5,292 nt of DNA. Origin: Bacteroidia bacterium. GTDB taxonomy: Bacteria > Bacteroidota > Bacteroidia > B-17B0 > Aurantibacillaceae. The translations under genes and the position numbers were made by a program. The stretch lies in the NCBI GenBank assembly GCA_014379485.1, contig JACMLS010000575.1, forward strand, positions 1 to 5,292, given 5' to 3'. Positions 1 through 5,292 of this stretch are shown in pieces. The notes under the pieces are model-generated. The model was given only the letters and a program-made list of their open reading frames with translations. It did not search any database and was not told the DNA's origin. The stretch's first letter is position 1. The number at the start of each line of letters is the position of its first letter.

Positions 1-683
1 ATTTGTTTTTCTTTGCTCGAAAGTTTTCCGAGCATTTCTTCCTGCTCTGTCTTTTCTTTTGCGAGACTTATTTTTTCAGTTTCTTCTGAACCTAATAAAC
101 TTTTTTTCTCTGAAATTTTTCCCTGCAGGTCTTTTTGTTCTTCTGTAAGCAGAGTTTGTTTTTTTACAATAGAATCTGCGTGGCTGTGTCTTTTTACATT
201 TATTTCCTGCATGTATTTTACGCGGCCGTAAGCCTGGTTAAAATCATCTGACGCAAACACAAACATAATTTTATTGTAAGCCTGTTTATTACGATAAGCG
301 TAATACACCATTTTTTTGTAACGGTTTTTTAAAGTATCCAACTCGGCGTTCTTTCTTTCTATTTCCTTTTGCTTTTTACTGATCTGCCCGTTCATTAATC
401 TTATCTCAGAATTAATAGTGTTTATTAATTCCTGGCGGGCAGAAATTTTCATGTTAATGGCCTGTACCTGAAACATGGTGAGTTTTTTGCCGGTGGTAGT
501 TTCATCAAGAATTGAATTAAGATTCTCAATATCCTTATTCAGTTTTTTCTTTTTATCCCTGAGCTCGCTTGCCTTGGGGTTGCCGTTTTGTTTTTGTGCT
601 ACTGCAGAAAAAGCAATGAACATACAAAACATGCAAATTGCCAGGCGAAAAACTTTTGATCTGTGAGTGTTCATTGCGTTCAT
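1..683 (-). CDS. EnvC-like murein hydrolase activator, N-terminal part (runs off window)
   Basis: The first 227 residues are visible; the frame stays open to the window edge. Residues 1-29 look like a Sec signal peptide: basic n-region (THRSK), hydrophobic core around 12-28, and a likely signal peptidase I site after AVA, before Q30. Residues about 38-125 and 165-227 are Lys/Glu-rich heptad-like helices typical of a periplasmic coiled coil. Between them, YYAYRNKQAYNKIMFVFAS (127-145) followed by DDFNQAYGRVKYMQ is the segment I recognise from Bacteroidota EnvC-like proteins. Family members end in a LytM/M23 domain, often degenerate, and activate amidases that split septal peptidoglycan; that domain would lie outside the window, so activator versus active peptidase cannot be judged. 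The ATG at 683 is 20 bp after the DUF4292 stop, so the gene probably ends the same transcript. A second ATG at 674 (residue 4) is an equally plausible start. Confidence 0.88.
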   Translation of the reverse strand, partial: MNAMNTHRSKVFRLAICMFCMFIAFSAVAQKQNGNPKASELRDKKKKLNKDIENLNSILDETTTGKKLTMFQVQAINMKISARQELINTINSEIRLMNGQISKKQKEIERKNAELDTLKNRYKKMVYYAYRNKQAYNKIMFVFASDDFNQAYGRVKYMQEINVKRHSHADSIVKKQTLLTEEQKDLQGKISEKKSLLGSEETEKISLAKEKTEQEEMLGKLSSKEKQ

Positions 684-703
684 TTTAAATTTTTAAAATA
701 GAT

Positions 704-1723
704 TTAATGATCTTCCGGATTTTTAGGTTTTATTTCTATTTCTTTATAGCTGGCAGGCACTTTGTAAGGAAACGTTGTTCCGTCTTCGTTTAGTTTAATC
801 CTGCTGTATTTAATATCTGCTTTTATTATTTTTTCAGGTGTTGAAATGGTGTAAAGCAATTTAAACGGTGCCAGAAAATTATCTACCGGTTGAAAATCAT
901 CGTAGCAGGCATTGAATTTTCTTTTTGTCTCGGCATCATCAAACTCCAACATAACAATTTTAAACGTTTCAGGATTCAGCCACATGGTCTGTACACTTTC
1001 TTTTGGGGGAGTTCCGTCCATCAGTTTCTGCAATCTTCTTTTTCTTATGGTGCTCAAAAAATACTGACAATTATTTTTGTCTTTGCCACCTTTCATCTTA
1101 ACCGTGTCATTCAAAAACTCAGCACTGTTTCCAAAAAGCAAAGCTTGTATCACATCAAAATCAAGGTCAGCATGTAGTTTTTCGTTTATAAAATTAAAAT
1201 CGCCTTTAAAATATCCTTTATCCAAACCGCCCAGCTCAGTTGTGATCATAAACTTTACAGAGTCTTTTGTTATAAGCATGCGCAAAGCATCTACAGGTCC
1301 TTTTGAAATGTTTAACCAGATAACAGAATCTTTTCTGCTGCGCACAGCCACGCTAAAAGAATTATCATCGTTATCCATGTTCATCTCGCAGCTGAATTTT
1401 GCAACTACTGTTTTATAATCCAGTTCTTTATCTTCCATTAAACGTTTAAGTGCCTTTCCGTTCTTATAATCCATTTTGCACTTAACGTATTCAGTTGTAC
1501 TGTCAGGAAGCACCAAAGTAGTATCATTGTTTTTTACAATGGGCGTGTCTGTTTTTTGTAATTTCTTTTTTCCTTTACAGGAAATAAAATTCACACCAAT
1601 AAAAAGTAAAAACAAGAGTCCGAAAAAACGTAATCCGGTTGGTTGGAAGGATGGAAGATTGGAAGATTGGGTGAGTGTTCCCCCCAACTTTCCATCCTTC
1701 CAACCTTCCATTCTTTTACTCAT
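704..1723 (-). CDS. DUF4292 family lipoprotein with a repeat element in its leader
   Basis: 339 residues from the ATG at 1723. The order is MSKR (1-4), a stretch translated from the inverted repeat (about 5-28, MEGWKDG...SFQPT), a hydrophobic segment LRFFGLLFLLFIGVNFIS (31-48), then lipobox Cys49 (FISC) and a Lys/Asp/Thr-rich linker. From about residue 100 to the end the sequence matches DUF4292, including DSVIWLNISKGPVDALRMLI (about 132-151). The family is Bacteroidota-specific and, from family knowledge, is thought to share the LolA/LolB-type beta fold; its function is not established. The likely location is membrane-anchored, facing the periplasm. The start at 1723 gives an 8-bp overlap (ATGAGTAA) with the TPR gene, suggesting translational coupling. 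The frame is open back to an ATG at 1801, but that would overlap the TPR gene by 86 bp. ATG 1711, inside the repeat, is another possible start. No ATG lies between the repeat and the hydrophobic segment, so repeat-derived residues are almost certainly translated. Family is confident; exact start is less so. Confidence 0.88.
   Translation of the reverse strand: MSKRMEGWKDGKLGGTLTQSSNLPSFQPTGLRFFGLLFLLFIGVNFISCKGKKKLQKTDTPIVKNNDTTLVLPDSTTEYVKCKMDYKNGKALKRLMEDKELDYKTVVAKFSCEMNMDNDDNSFSVAVRSRKDSVIWLNISKGPVDALRMLITKDSVKFMITTELGGLDKGYFKGDFNFINEKLHADLDFDVIQALLFGNSAEFLNDTVKMKGGKDKNNCQYFLSTIRKRRLQKLMDGTPPKESVQTMWLNPETFKIVMLEFDDAETKRKFNACYDDFQPVDNFLAPFKLLYTISTPEKIIKADIKYSRIKLNEDGTTFPYKVPASYKEIEIKPKNPEDH
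1641..1710. repeat. Inverted repeat of 8-bp TGGAAGRT units, copy 1, inside the DUF4292 start
   Basis: The left arm has a perfect 16-bp match, GGTTGGAAGGATGGAA at 1641-1656, to the reverse complement of 1690-1705. An inner TTGGG (1667-1671) pairs with CCCAA (1683-1687), leaving one extra 8-bp unit bulged on the left. The arms consist of near-tandem octamers (TGGAAGAT, TGGAAGGA and similar). The copy sits 6 bp beyond the TPR stop and codes for residues 5-28 of the DUF4292 lipoprotein without breaking its frame. It shares two exact blocks with copy 2: TTGGAAGATTGGGTG (1659-1673) and CATCCTTCCAACCTTCCA (1693-1710), in the same order and orientation. Reading either strand gives a similar peptide (MEGWK...), as expected of a palindromic unit. 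I have the impression that such GGAAG octamers recur in other Bacteroidota genomes, but I could not check this. Confidence 0.9.
1716..1723 (-). promoter_or_regulatory. ATGAGTAA start-stop overlap (TPR to DUF4292)
   Basis: The TPR gene ends TAT GAG TAA, and the same bases contain ATG AGT AA, which opens the DUF4292 frame. An 8-bp overlap of this kind is usually read as translational coupling, with ribosomes ending one gene restarting on the next. It supports the start at 1723 over those at 1801 and 1711. No purine-rich Shine-Dalgarno sequence is evident; the upstream bases are an A-rich run. Confidence 0.6.
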
Positions 1724-3530
1724 ACAATTTTTTTTCTGCAATTTTTTTATCAATGTTCTCAGAACCTCTTCCGGTGTCTTTTGCTTTTTTCCAGTATTCA
1801 AGCGCTTTTTCGGGTTCGTTCATTTTAAAAAGTATATCGCCGTAATGTTCAAGTACCACACCGTTTCTGTCTGCGCCTGTTTTCAATGCTTTCTCAATCC
1901 ACTCCCTTGCTTCGGGTAATTTGTTTTGCTGGTAAAGGATCCAGGCATACGTATCCATGTATTGCGGATTTTTTTTATCCAGTTCATTTGCATGCGAAGA
2001 AAATTTTTCTGCACGGTCTAATTTTGCTTTGCGTAACGACAGGTAATAACTGTAATTATTCAAAATATATGTGTTGTCCGGATCCAGCTTTAATGCATCC
2101 TCAAAGGCCTTGTCTGATTTCTCGTACTCTTTTAAGTAGTTGTAGGCGTCTCCTAAGCTGGTAAAGATTTGGGTTAATAATGCATTGTTCTCTATTACGT
2201 ACTCTTTGGCCTCAAGTAACAGATCTATGGCTTCTTTTTGTTTTTTTAACTGAATTTTGGCAAAACCACCGTAATATAGAGGCAAGGGCTGACTCGGAAA
2301 AAGGTCTGCGGCTTCTTTACTATGTATTTCTAATGCTGTATTATCGCGAAGTAAACCATCAATTTTCATAACAGAGGTCCACACCGCAAAATTACTTTTG
2401 TCTGTTTTCAATGCTTCTGCAAACTGGTCGCGGGCTTCTTTCAGTTTTTTCTCGCGCTCTAAAAAACTTCCGTAAGTAGTATGTGCTTTTGCCTCGTCGG
2501 GATGTACGGCAACCAAGATCTCGCACAGTTCAAGCGCGTCTTTTTTGTATTCGGGATATTGATCGCTGAGCGTATAAAATGAAATGAGAATTTTTACTTT
2601 CTGATCCACTTCCAGGTCAGGATTTTTAAAAGCAATTTTTACTTCGCGCAAAAAAGCAGAATCGTTTGTTTGTGAGCGGTAATAATCTGCAAGCGCAAGG
2701 TGTACGTATGGATTTTTAGGATCTATCTTCAGTAATTTCTCATACACAGCCATTGCTTTTTCTTTCTGCCCGCTTTCCTGGTACAACTCTGCCAGATAGG
2801 TATAGTAATTACTTTCTGTAGGGTATTCTTCTATCAGTTTTTTCAATTCATTTTCCGCATCAGCATTTTTTTTGAGCTGGCGCAGCAATTTTATTTTTGC
2901 AAGGTAGACCTCGGCGGTTTTCCCGAATTTCTGGCCCATGTTATCATAAGTCTTTATTGCTTTCTGATAATTCTCTGCATACACATATTCTTTGGCAAGC
3001 TCCCTGTAATAATCGCTTTTGTTCGGAAACTGCTGTATCAGTTTTTCGTACGCTGATGCTGCTTCGTTATACATTTTTTTGTTGTGCAGGCATTCTATAT
3101 ACAGCAACATATACCATTCGTTTTTCGGCTCTGTAGTTGCTGCTCCTTTTGCATATTTCAAAGCATCGTCATACAATCCGTTAAAACGATAAATGCAACC
3201 CAGCTCATATTGGGCTGAGGGTGCAGTGGGATCTATTTTTAAACTTTCTTTAAACTGCTCTTCTGCCAGCTCAATATTTCCTAAAGCCTTTTGGCGACAG
3301 GCGTTTATAAAACAGGTTTTAAATTTTATTTGATCTTCTTCTGTTAGTTTTTTTCCTTTGGGTACAGAAGAATTGCTGGAGACCTGGTTAGAAGAATTGG
3401 TGTTGGAAGAAGTGTTTTTAGAATTTTTGCAGGAAAAAAAAATCAGCACAAAAAAGAAACAACAAACAAACCTTAAAGTTTTTTGAAGGGAATTTTTTAA
3501 GAAGAATATTTCACAAATTTCTTTTTTCAA
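1716..3530 (-). CDS. TPR-repeat lipoprotein
   Basis: 604 residues. A basic N-terminus, a hydrophobic core (about 21-32, FVCCFFFVLIFF) and lipobox FFSC with Cys34 predict a lipoprotein. An Asn/Ser-rich linker follows (36-55). From about residue 72 to 585 the chain is mostly tetratricopeptide repeats. Clear units lie near 104-137, 138-170, 173-204, 207-238, 241-272, 347-378, 415-446, 453-484, 523-552 and 558-585, with the usual A/G-Y-x4-A-x3-F/Y-x-ALK-x-DP pattern; examples are ALKLDPDN (479-486) and YEKLLKIDPKN (263-273). TPRs bind partner proteins, so a scaffold role at the envelope is likely, but no partner can be read from the sequence. The start is TTG at 3530: an in-frame TAG lies only three codons upstream and there is no ATG before the signal-peptide core. 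The TTG overlaps the nucleotidyltransferase stop (TTGA). Confidence 0.93.
   Translation of the reverse strand: MKKEICEIFFLKNSLQKTLRFVCCFFFVLIFFSCKNSKNTSSNTNSSNQVSSNSSVPKGKKLTEEDQIKFKTCFINACRQKALGNIELAEEQFKESLKIDPTAPSAQYELGCIYRFNGLYDDALKYAKGAATTEPKNEWYMLLYIECLHNKKMYNEAASAYEKLIQQFPNKSDYYRELAKEYVYAENYQKAIKTYDNMGQKFGKTAEVYLAKIKLLRQLKKNADAENELKKLIEEYPTESNYYTYLAELYQESGQKEKAMAVYEKLLKIDPKNPYVHLALADYYRSQTNDSAFLREVKIAFKNPDLEVDQKVKILISFYTLSDQYPEYKKDALELCEILVAVHPDEAKAHTTYGSFLEREKKLKEARDQFAEALKTDKSNFAVWTSVMKIDGLLRDNTALEIHSKEAADLFPSQPLPLYYGGFAKIQLKKQKEAIDLLLEAKEYVIENNALLTQIFTSLGDAYNYLKEYEKSDKAFEDALKLDPDNTYILNNYSYYLSLRKAKLDRAEKFSSHANELDKKNPQYMDTYAWILYQQNKLPEAREWIEKALKTGADRNGVVLEHYGDILFKMNEPEKALEYWKKAKDTGRGSENIDKKIAEKKLYE
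3527..3530 (-). promoter_or_regulatory. TTGA stop-start overlap deciding a TTG start
   Basis: The nucleotidyltransferase ends TAC TCT TGA and the TPR lipoprotein opens TTG AAA AAA GAA on the same bases. An in-frame TAG at 3539-3537 rules out an upstream start. The next candidate start inside the gene would remove most of the lysine-containing leader. The TTG is therefore the only start that gives a normal lipoprotein signal, and the 4-bp overlap suggests coupled translation. Confidence 0.75.
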
Positions 3531-4534
3531 GAGTAACTATTAAAATCGCCCACACTAAGATCCATGGCTTTTCCATGCACCTCAGCATTGTTCCCGATCA
3601 TCGAATTAACAATATTAGCCCAAATCACTTTGCTGTTATTTTGAATTATGGTATTTCTGATAACAGAGTTTTCAACATTTGTGCCTTTTCCAACAGAAAC
3701 GTGGGGGCCAATAACCGAATTAACAATCTTTACGTTCTCTCCCAAAAAACAAGGTTCTATGATCGTAGAATTTTCGATAATTACTGAAGAATGTCTTAAA
3801 TTTTCGCTGCCTTTTTCAAATTCAAGCACCCTTTGGTTGGTATAAACGGTTGCGTCTTTGTTACCACAATCCAGCCATTCCGTAACCTTACCGGGAACAA
3901 ATTTTGTTCCTTTCTTTTTCATATTCTCTAAAGCGTTTGTAAGCTGAATTTCGCCTTTTTCGCGAATGTCATTGTCAACCAAATACTTTAATTCGCTGCG
4001 TAAATAATCTCCGTCTTTAAAATAATAAATGCCAATTATAGCAAGGTCAGAAACAAAGTCTTTTGGTTTCTCAACAAAATCAGTAATTACATTATTGCTG
4101 TCTAATTTTACTACCCCAAACTGGCTCGGATCTTCAATTTTTTGCACCCAGATCACGCCTTCCTGGCTCGTATCCATTTTAAAATCTGCTTTAAACAGCG
4201 TATCTGCAAAGGCCACTACGGTTTTTCCGGTAATTACAGGTTCTGCACACATAATTGCATGCGCAGTTCCATGCGCCACTTCCTGGTACCAAATGCTGCC
4301 TTTTGCGCCCTGGCTTTCGGCAATTTTTAAAAGTTGTGCTTCGGTTTCTTTCCCAAAAGTGGGGCCGATTATGAAAGCGATCTGTTCTACTTTTTCGCCA
4401 CAAACTTTGGTAATATCTTCTACAAGCCTTTGTACAATTGGTTTTCCGGCAACCGGAATTAAAGGTTTTGGAATGGTGAGGGTGTGAGGCCTCATGCGCT
4501 TGCCCATGCCGGCCATTGGAATGATGATGTTCAT
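3527..4534 (-). CDS. Sugar-phosphate nucleotidyltransferase with beta-helix tail
   Basis: 335 residues. The N-terminal nucleotidyltransferase fold opens with MNIIIPMAGMGKRMRPHT, a GxGxRMRP variant of the nucleotide-binding loop, followed by KPLIPVAGKP (23-32). Further family landmarks are HGTAHAI (88-94), FADTLF with Asp111 where most relatives have GD, VEKP (154-157), GIYYF (168-172), GEIQLTNAL (194-202) and WLDCGN (220-225). From about residue 247 to 320 there are hexapeptide-type repeats (VIIENS, TIIEPC, VKIVNS, VIGPHV and so on) of a left-handed beta-helix. Such enzymes join a sugar 1-phosphate to an NTP to make an NDP-sugar and pyrophosphate, in the cytoplasm. The organisation resembles long RmlA-like or GlmU-like proteins; sugar and nucleotide cannot be assigned. 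The frame is open back to 4585, but MNIIIPMAG at 4534 is the family-typical N-terminus and lies just after the candidate promoter. It is probably the first gene of the operon. Confidence 0.93.
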   Translation of the reverse strand: MNIIIPMAGMGKRMRPHTLTIPKPLIPVAGKPIVQRLVEDITKVCGEKVEQIAFIIGPTFGKETEAQLLKIAESQGAKGSIWYQEVAHGTAHAIMCAEPVITGKTVVAFADTLFKADFKMDTSQEGVIWVQKIEDPSQFGVVKLDSNNVITDFVEKPKDFVSDLAIIGIYYFKDGDYLRSELKYLVDNDIREKGEIQLTNALENMKKKGTKFVPGKVTEWLDCGNKDATVYTNQRVLEFEKGSENLRHSSVIIENSTIIEPCFLGENVKIVNSVIGPHVSVGKGTNVENSVIRNTIIQNNSKVIWANIVNSMIGNNAEVHGKAMDLSVGDFNSYS

Positions 4535-4551
4535 ACAAAAAAATTTCTGAG

Positions 4552-4559
4552 CAAAGATA
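4552..4559 (-). promoter_or_regulatory. Candidate Bacteroidota -7 box TATCTTTG for the operon
   Basis: Read on the minus strand the bases are TATCTTTG, an exact match to the Bacteroidota primary-sigma -7 consensus TAnnTTTG. The box ends 17 bp before the ATG at 4534, which implies a very short leader of roughly a dozen bases. No convincing TTTG/TTG -33 box is seen at the usual spacing of about 19-21 bp; that position reads GCAAG beside the repeat. The call rests on the -7 box and its place before the first operon gene. Confidence 0.55.
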
Positions 4560-4585
4560 CGAAAAGGGATAATGCTTTCTTGCAC

Positions 4586-4693
4586 GGATGGCTGGAAGAA
4601 TGGAAGGTTGGAAGATTGGGTGTGATGTACGCTGAAGAGAAATTTCTCAAATCATCCTTCCAACCTTCCAATCTTCCAACCTTCCACCCATCC
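4586..4693. repeat. Inverted repeat of 8-bp TGGAAGRT units, copy 2, upstream of the operon
   Basis: The left arm (4586-4620) and right arm (4660-4693, reverse complement) align over 34 bp with 5 mismatches, both opening GGATGG. The arms are tandem octamers: TGGAAGAA, TGGAAGGT, TGGAAGAT on the left and their complements on the right. The centre of about 40 bp is unrelated to the centre of copy 1 and holds a 12-bp palindrome. The element fills much of the gap between the partial gene's stop (4753) and the nucleotidyltransferase start, and its edge lies 26 bp upstream of the candidate -7 box. In RNA transcribed from the partial gene it would form a long hairpin, which could protect or define that transcript's 3' end; no U-run follows directly, so a classical terminator is not shown. 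Confidence 0.92.
4637..4648. repeat. Perfect 12-bp palindrome in the loop of copy 2
   Basis: GAGAAATTTCTC is its own reverse complement. It lies near the middle of the spacer between the arms of copy 2 and has no counterpart in copy 1. It could be the tip of a cruciform or hairpin, a small protein-binding site, or chance in AT-rich DNA. Confidence 0.6.
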
Positions 4694-4752
4694 ATATATT
4701 TCCCGTATGTTAAAAAATCTCAAATTCAGCTGGTAATTTTAAGTGAAGAGAA

Positions 4753-5292
4753 TTATTTCTTCTCAGTAAAAAACTCGTATTCTCTTTTTCCGGTAAAAAC
4801 AACTTTTCCATCTGCTTTTTTTATGTAAGTGGTTCTGAAACCCATTTTGTTATAGCAGATCTCGATAGTGCTCTTACTGCCGCACTCGTTTTTTTCTGAG
4901 ACCTTCTTTGCAAGTTTTCCTGCCTCACCTTTTTTTTCAGGCACCATATACTCAAAAGTAATAATGGTTTCTTCTGTTTTAACCGGGGCAAGAGCATTGC
5001 TGCATTCCGGATATTTTTTTGTGATCACCCTTTTTGTAAACTGCCCGAACTTGTTATAAAAAACTGCCGAACGTTCGGTTTCAAACAAAGAGTCTGATAA
5101 TACTTCTTTTTTTTCGTAACCAACATAAAGTATCATCTGGTCAAGGGAATCGTAGGTGTATGTTTCTTTGCGGGTCAATATTCCCTCTTCAAAATCTTGT
5201 TTCTCTGCTATTTTCCCGTTTGTTCCCCATACAAAAATTGTGTTTTCTCCCTTTGTACCGGGTTTTGTATCTTTCTTTTTAAAATATTCCAG
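4753..5292 (-). CDS. Unrecognised protein, C-terminal part (start outside window)
   Basis: Only the last 179 residues are visible; the frame is open to the window edge with no ATG in the first 40 codons. The TTG at 5178 is most likely an internal Leu, because coding-like sequence (LEYFKKKDTKPG...) continues upstream of it. I do not recognise the family. The fragment is rich in Lys, Glu and Tyr and shows loosely repeated beta-hairpin-like stretches: YTYDSLDQMI (45-54), FYNKFGQFTKRVI (78-90), ITFEYMVPEK (111-120), and CYNKMGFRTTYIKKADGKVV (146-165). These Y-D/N-x-x-G-type strands recall the short repeats of YD-like or other secreted beta-repeat proteins, but too weakly to assign. Three Cys (97, 137, 146) would suit an extracytoplasmic protein. 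The stop is followed by copy 2 of the inverted repeat and then a candidate promoter, so this gene is probably a separate transcription unit from the operon that follows. Confidence 0.75.
   Translation of the reverse strand: MEYFKKKDTKPGTKGENTIFVWGTNGKIAEKQDFEEGILTRKETYTYDSLDQMILYVGYEKKEVLSDSLFETERSAVFYNKFGQFTKRVITKKYPECSNALAPVKTEETIITFEYMVPEKKGEAGKLAKKVSEKNECGSKSTIEICYNKMGFRTTYIKKADGKVVFTGKREYEFFTEKK

Noticed and set aside
1724..1801. An upstream ATG at 1801 that would extend the DUF4292 protein by 26 residues.
   Set aside because: It lies 86 bp inside the TPR gene in another frame, and the extra residues (KKQKTPEEVLRT...) move the signal peptide still further from the N-terminus. ATG 1723 gives a normal short overlap.
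1476..1919. Plus-strand frames through copy 1 that read MEGWKIGRLGE... and PSFQPS-like peptides.
   Set aside because: A palindromic repeat gives similar peptides on both strands. The rest of each frame is antisense to the DUF4292 and TPR genes.
4029..4487. A 152-codon open frame on the plus strand.
   Set aside because: It lies antisense to well-conserved nucleotidyltransferase motifs and its translation resembles nothing I know; it is a shadow frame.
4535..4585. An upstream start at 4585 for the nucleotidyltransferase (MQESIIPFRIF...).
   Set aside because: The family begins at MNIIIPMAG; the extension covers the candidate -7 box and reaches the repeat edge, so it looks non-coding.
4586..4693. 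A CRISPR-like or tandem-repeat array, suggested by the regular GGAAG spacing.
   Set aside because: The units are contiguous octamers without unique spacers, the arms are in opposite orientation, and no cas gene is present.
4712..4739. A possible terminator for the partial gene: weak AAATT/AATTT stem followed on the minus strand by GAGATTTTTT.
   Set aside because: The stem is only 5 A/T pairs with an 8-base loop and a gap before the T-run, too weak to claim; the longer hairpin of copy 2 is the better 3'-end structure.
1..5292. A defence, toxin-antitoxin, mobile or biosynthetic system.
   Set aside because: All genes with recognisable content are envelope or sugar-nucleotide functions; no nuclease, recombinase, toxin or synthase motifs were seen on either strand.

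Overview
This window reads as part of a chromosome from a Bacteroidota bacterium, probably an environmental Flavobacteriia, Sphingobacteriia or Chitinophagia-type lineage; the sequence does not resolve it further. The reasons are a set of Bacteroidota-typical genes (a DUF4292 lipoprotein, a TPR lipoprotein and an EnvC-like coiled-coil protein in a row), AT-rich DNA, no clear Shine-Dalgarno sequences, and a match to the Bacteroidota -7 promoter box (TAnnTTTG) just before the first gene of the row. Every convincing gene is on the minus strand, so transcription runs from high to low coordinates.

In transcription order: (1) 5292-4753, the C-terminal 179 residues of an unrecognised protein whose start lies outside the window. 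(2) A 218-bp intergenic region (4752-4535) holding a long imperfect inverted repeat made of 8-bp TGGAAGRT units (4586-4693), then a candidate promoter (4559-4552). (3) 4534-3527, a sugar-phosphate nucleotidyltransferase with a left-handed beta-helix tail. (4) 3530-1716, a TPR lipoprotein that begins on a TTG codon overlapping the previous stop by 4 bp. (5) 1723-704, a DUF4292 lipoprotein that begins on an ATG overlapping the previous stop by 8 bp and carries a second copy of the inverted repeat, in frame, in the leader of its signal peptide. (6) 683-1, the N-terminal 227 residues of an EnvC-like murein hydrolase activator, which runs off the window edge. Genes 3 to 6 overlap or lie 20 bp apart and look like one operon.

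The operon joins sugar-nucleotide synthesis, two predicted lipoproteins (one a TPR scaffold, one probably with a LolA/LolB-like fold) and a cell-wall hydrolase activator. That combination suggests a housekeeping role in envelope building or cell separation, although no partnership is shown by the sequence itself. I see no defence system, mobile gene, CRISPR array or RNA gene. The unusual content is the pair of related inverted repeats: one sits at the operon promoter and the other has been absorbed into the coding start of the DUF4292 lipoprotein.
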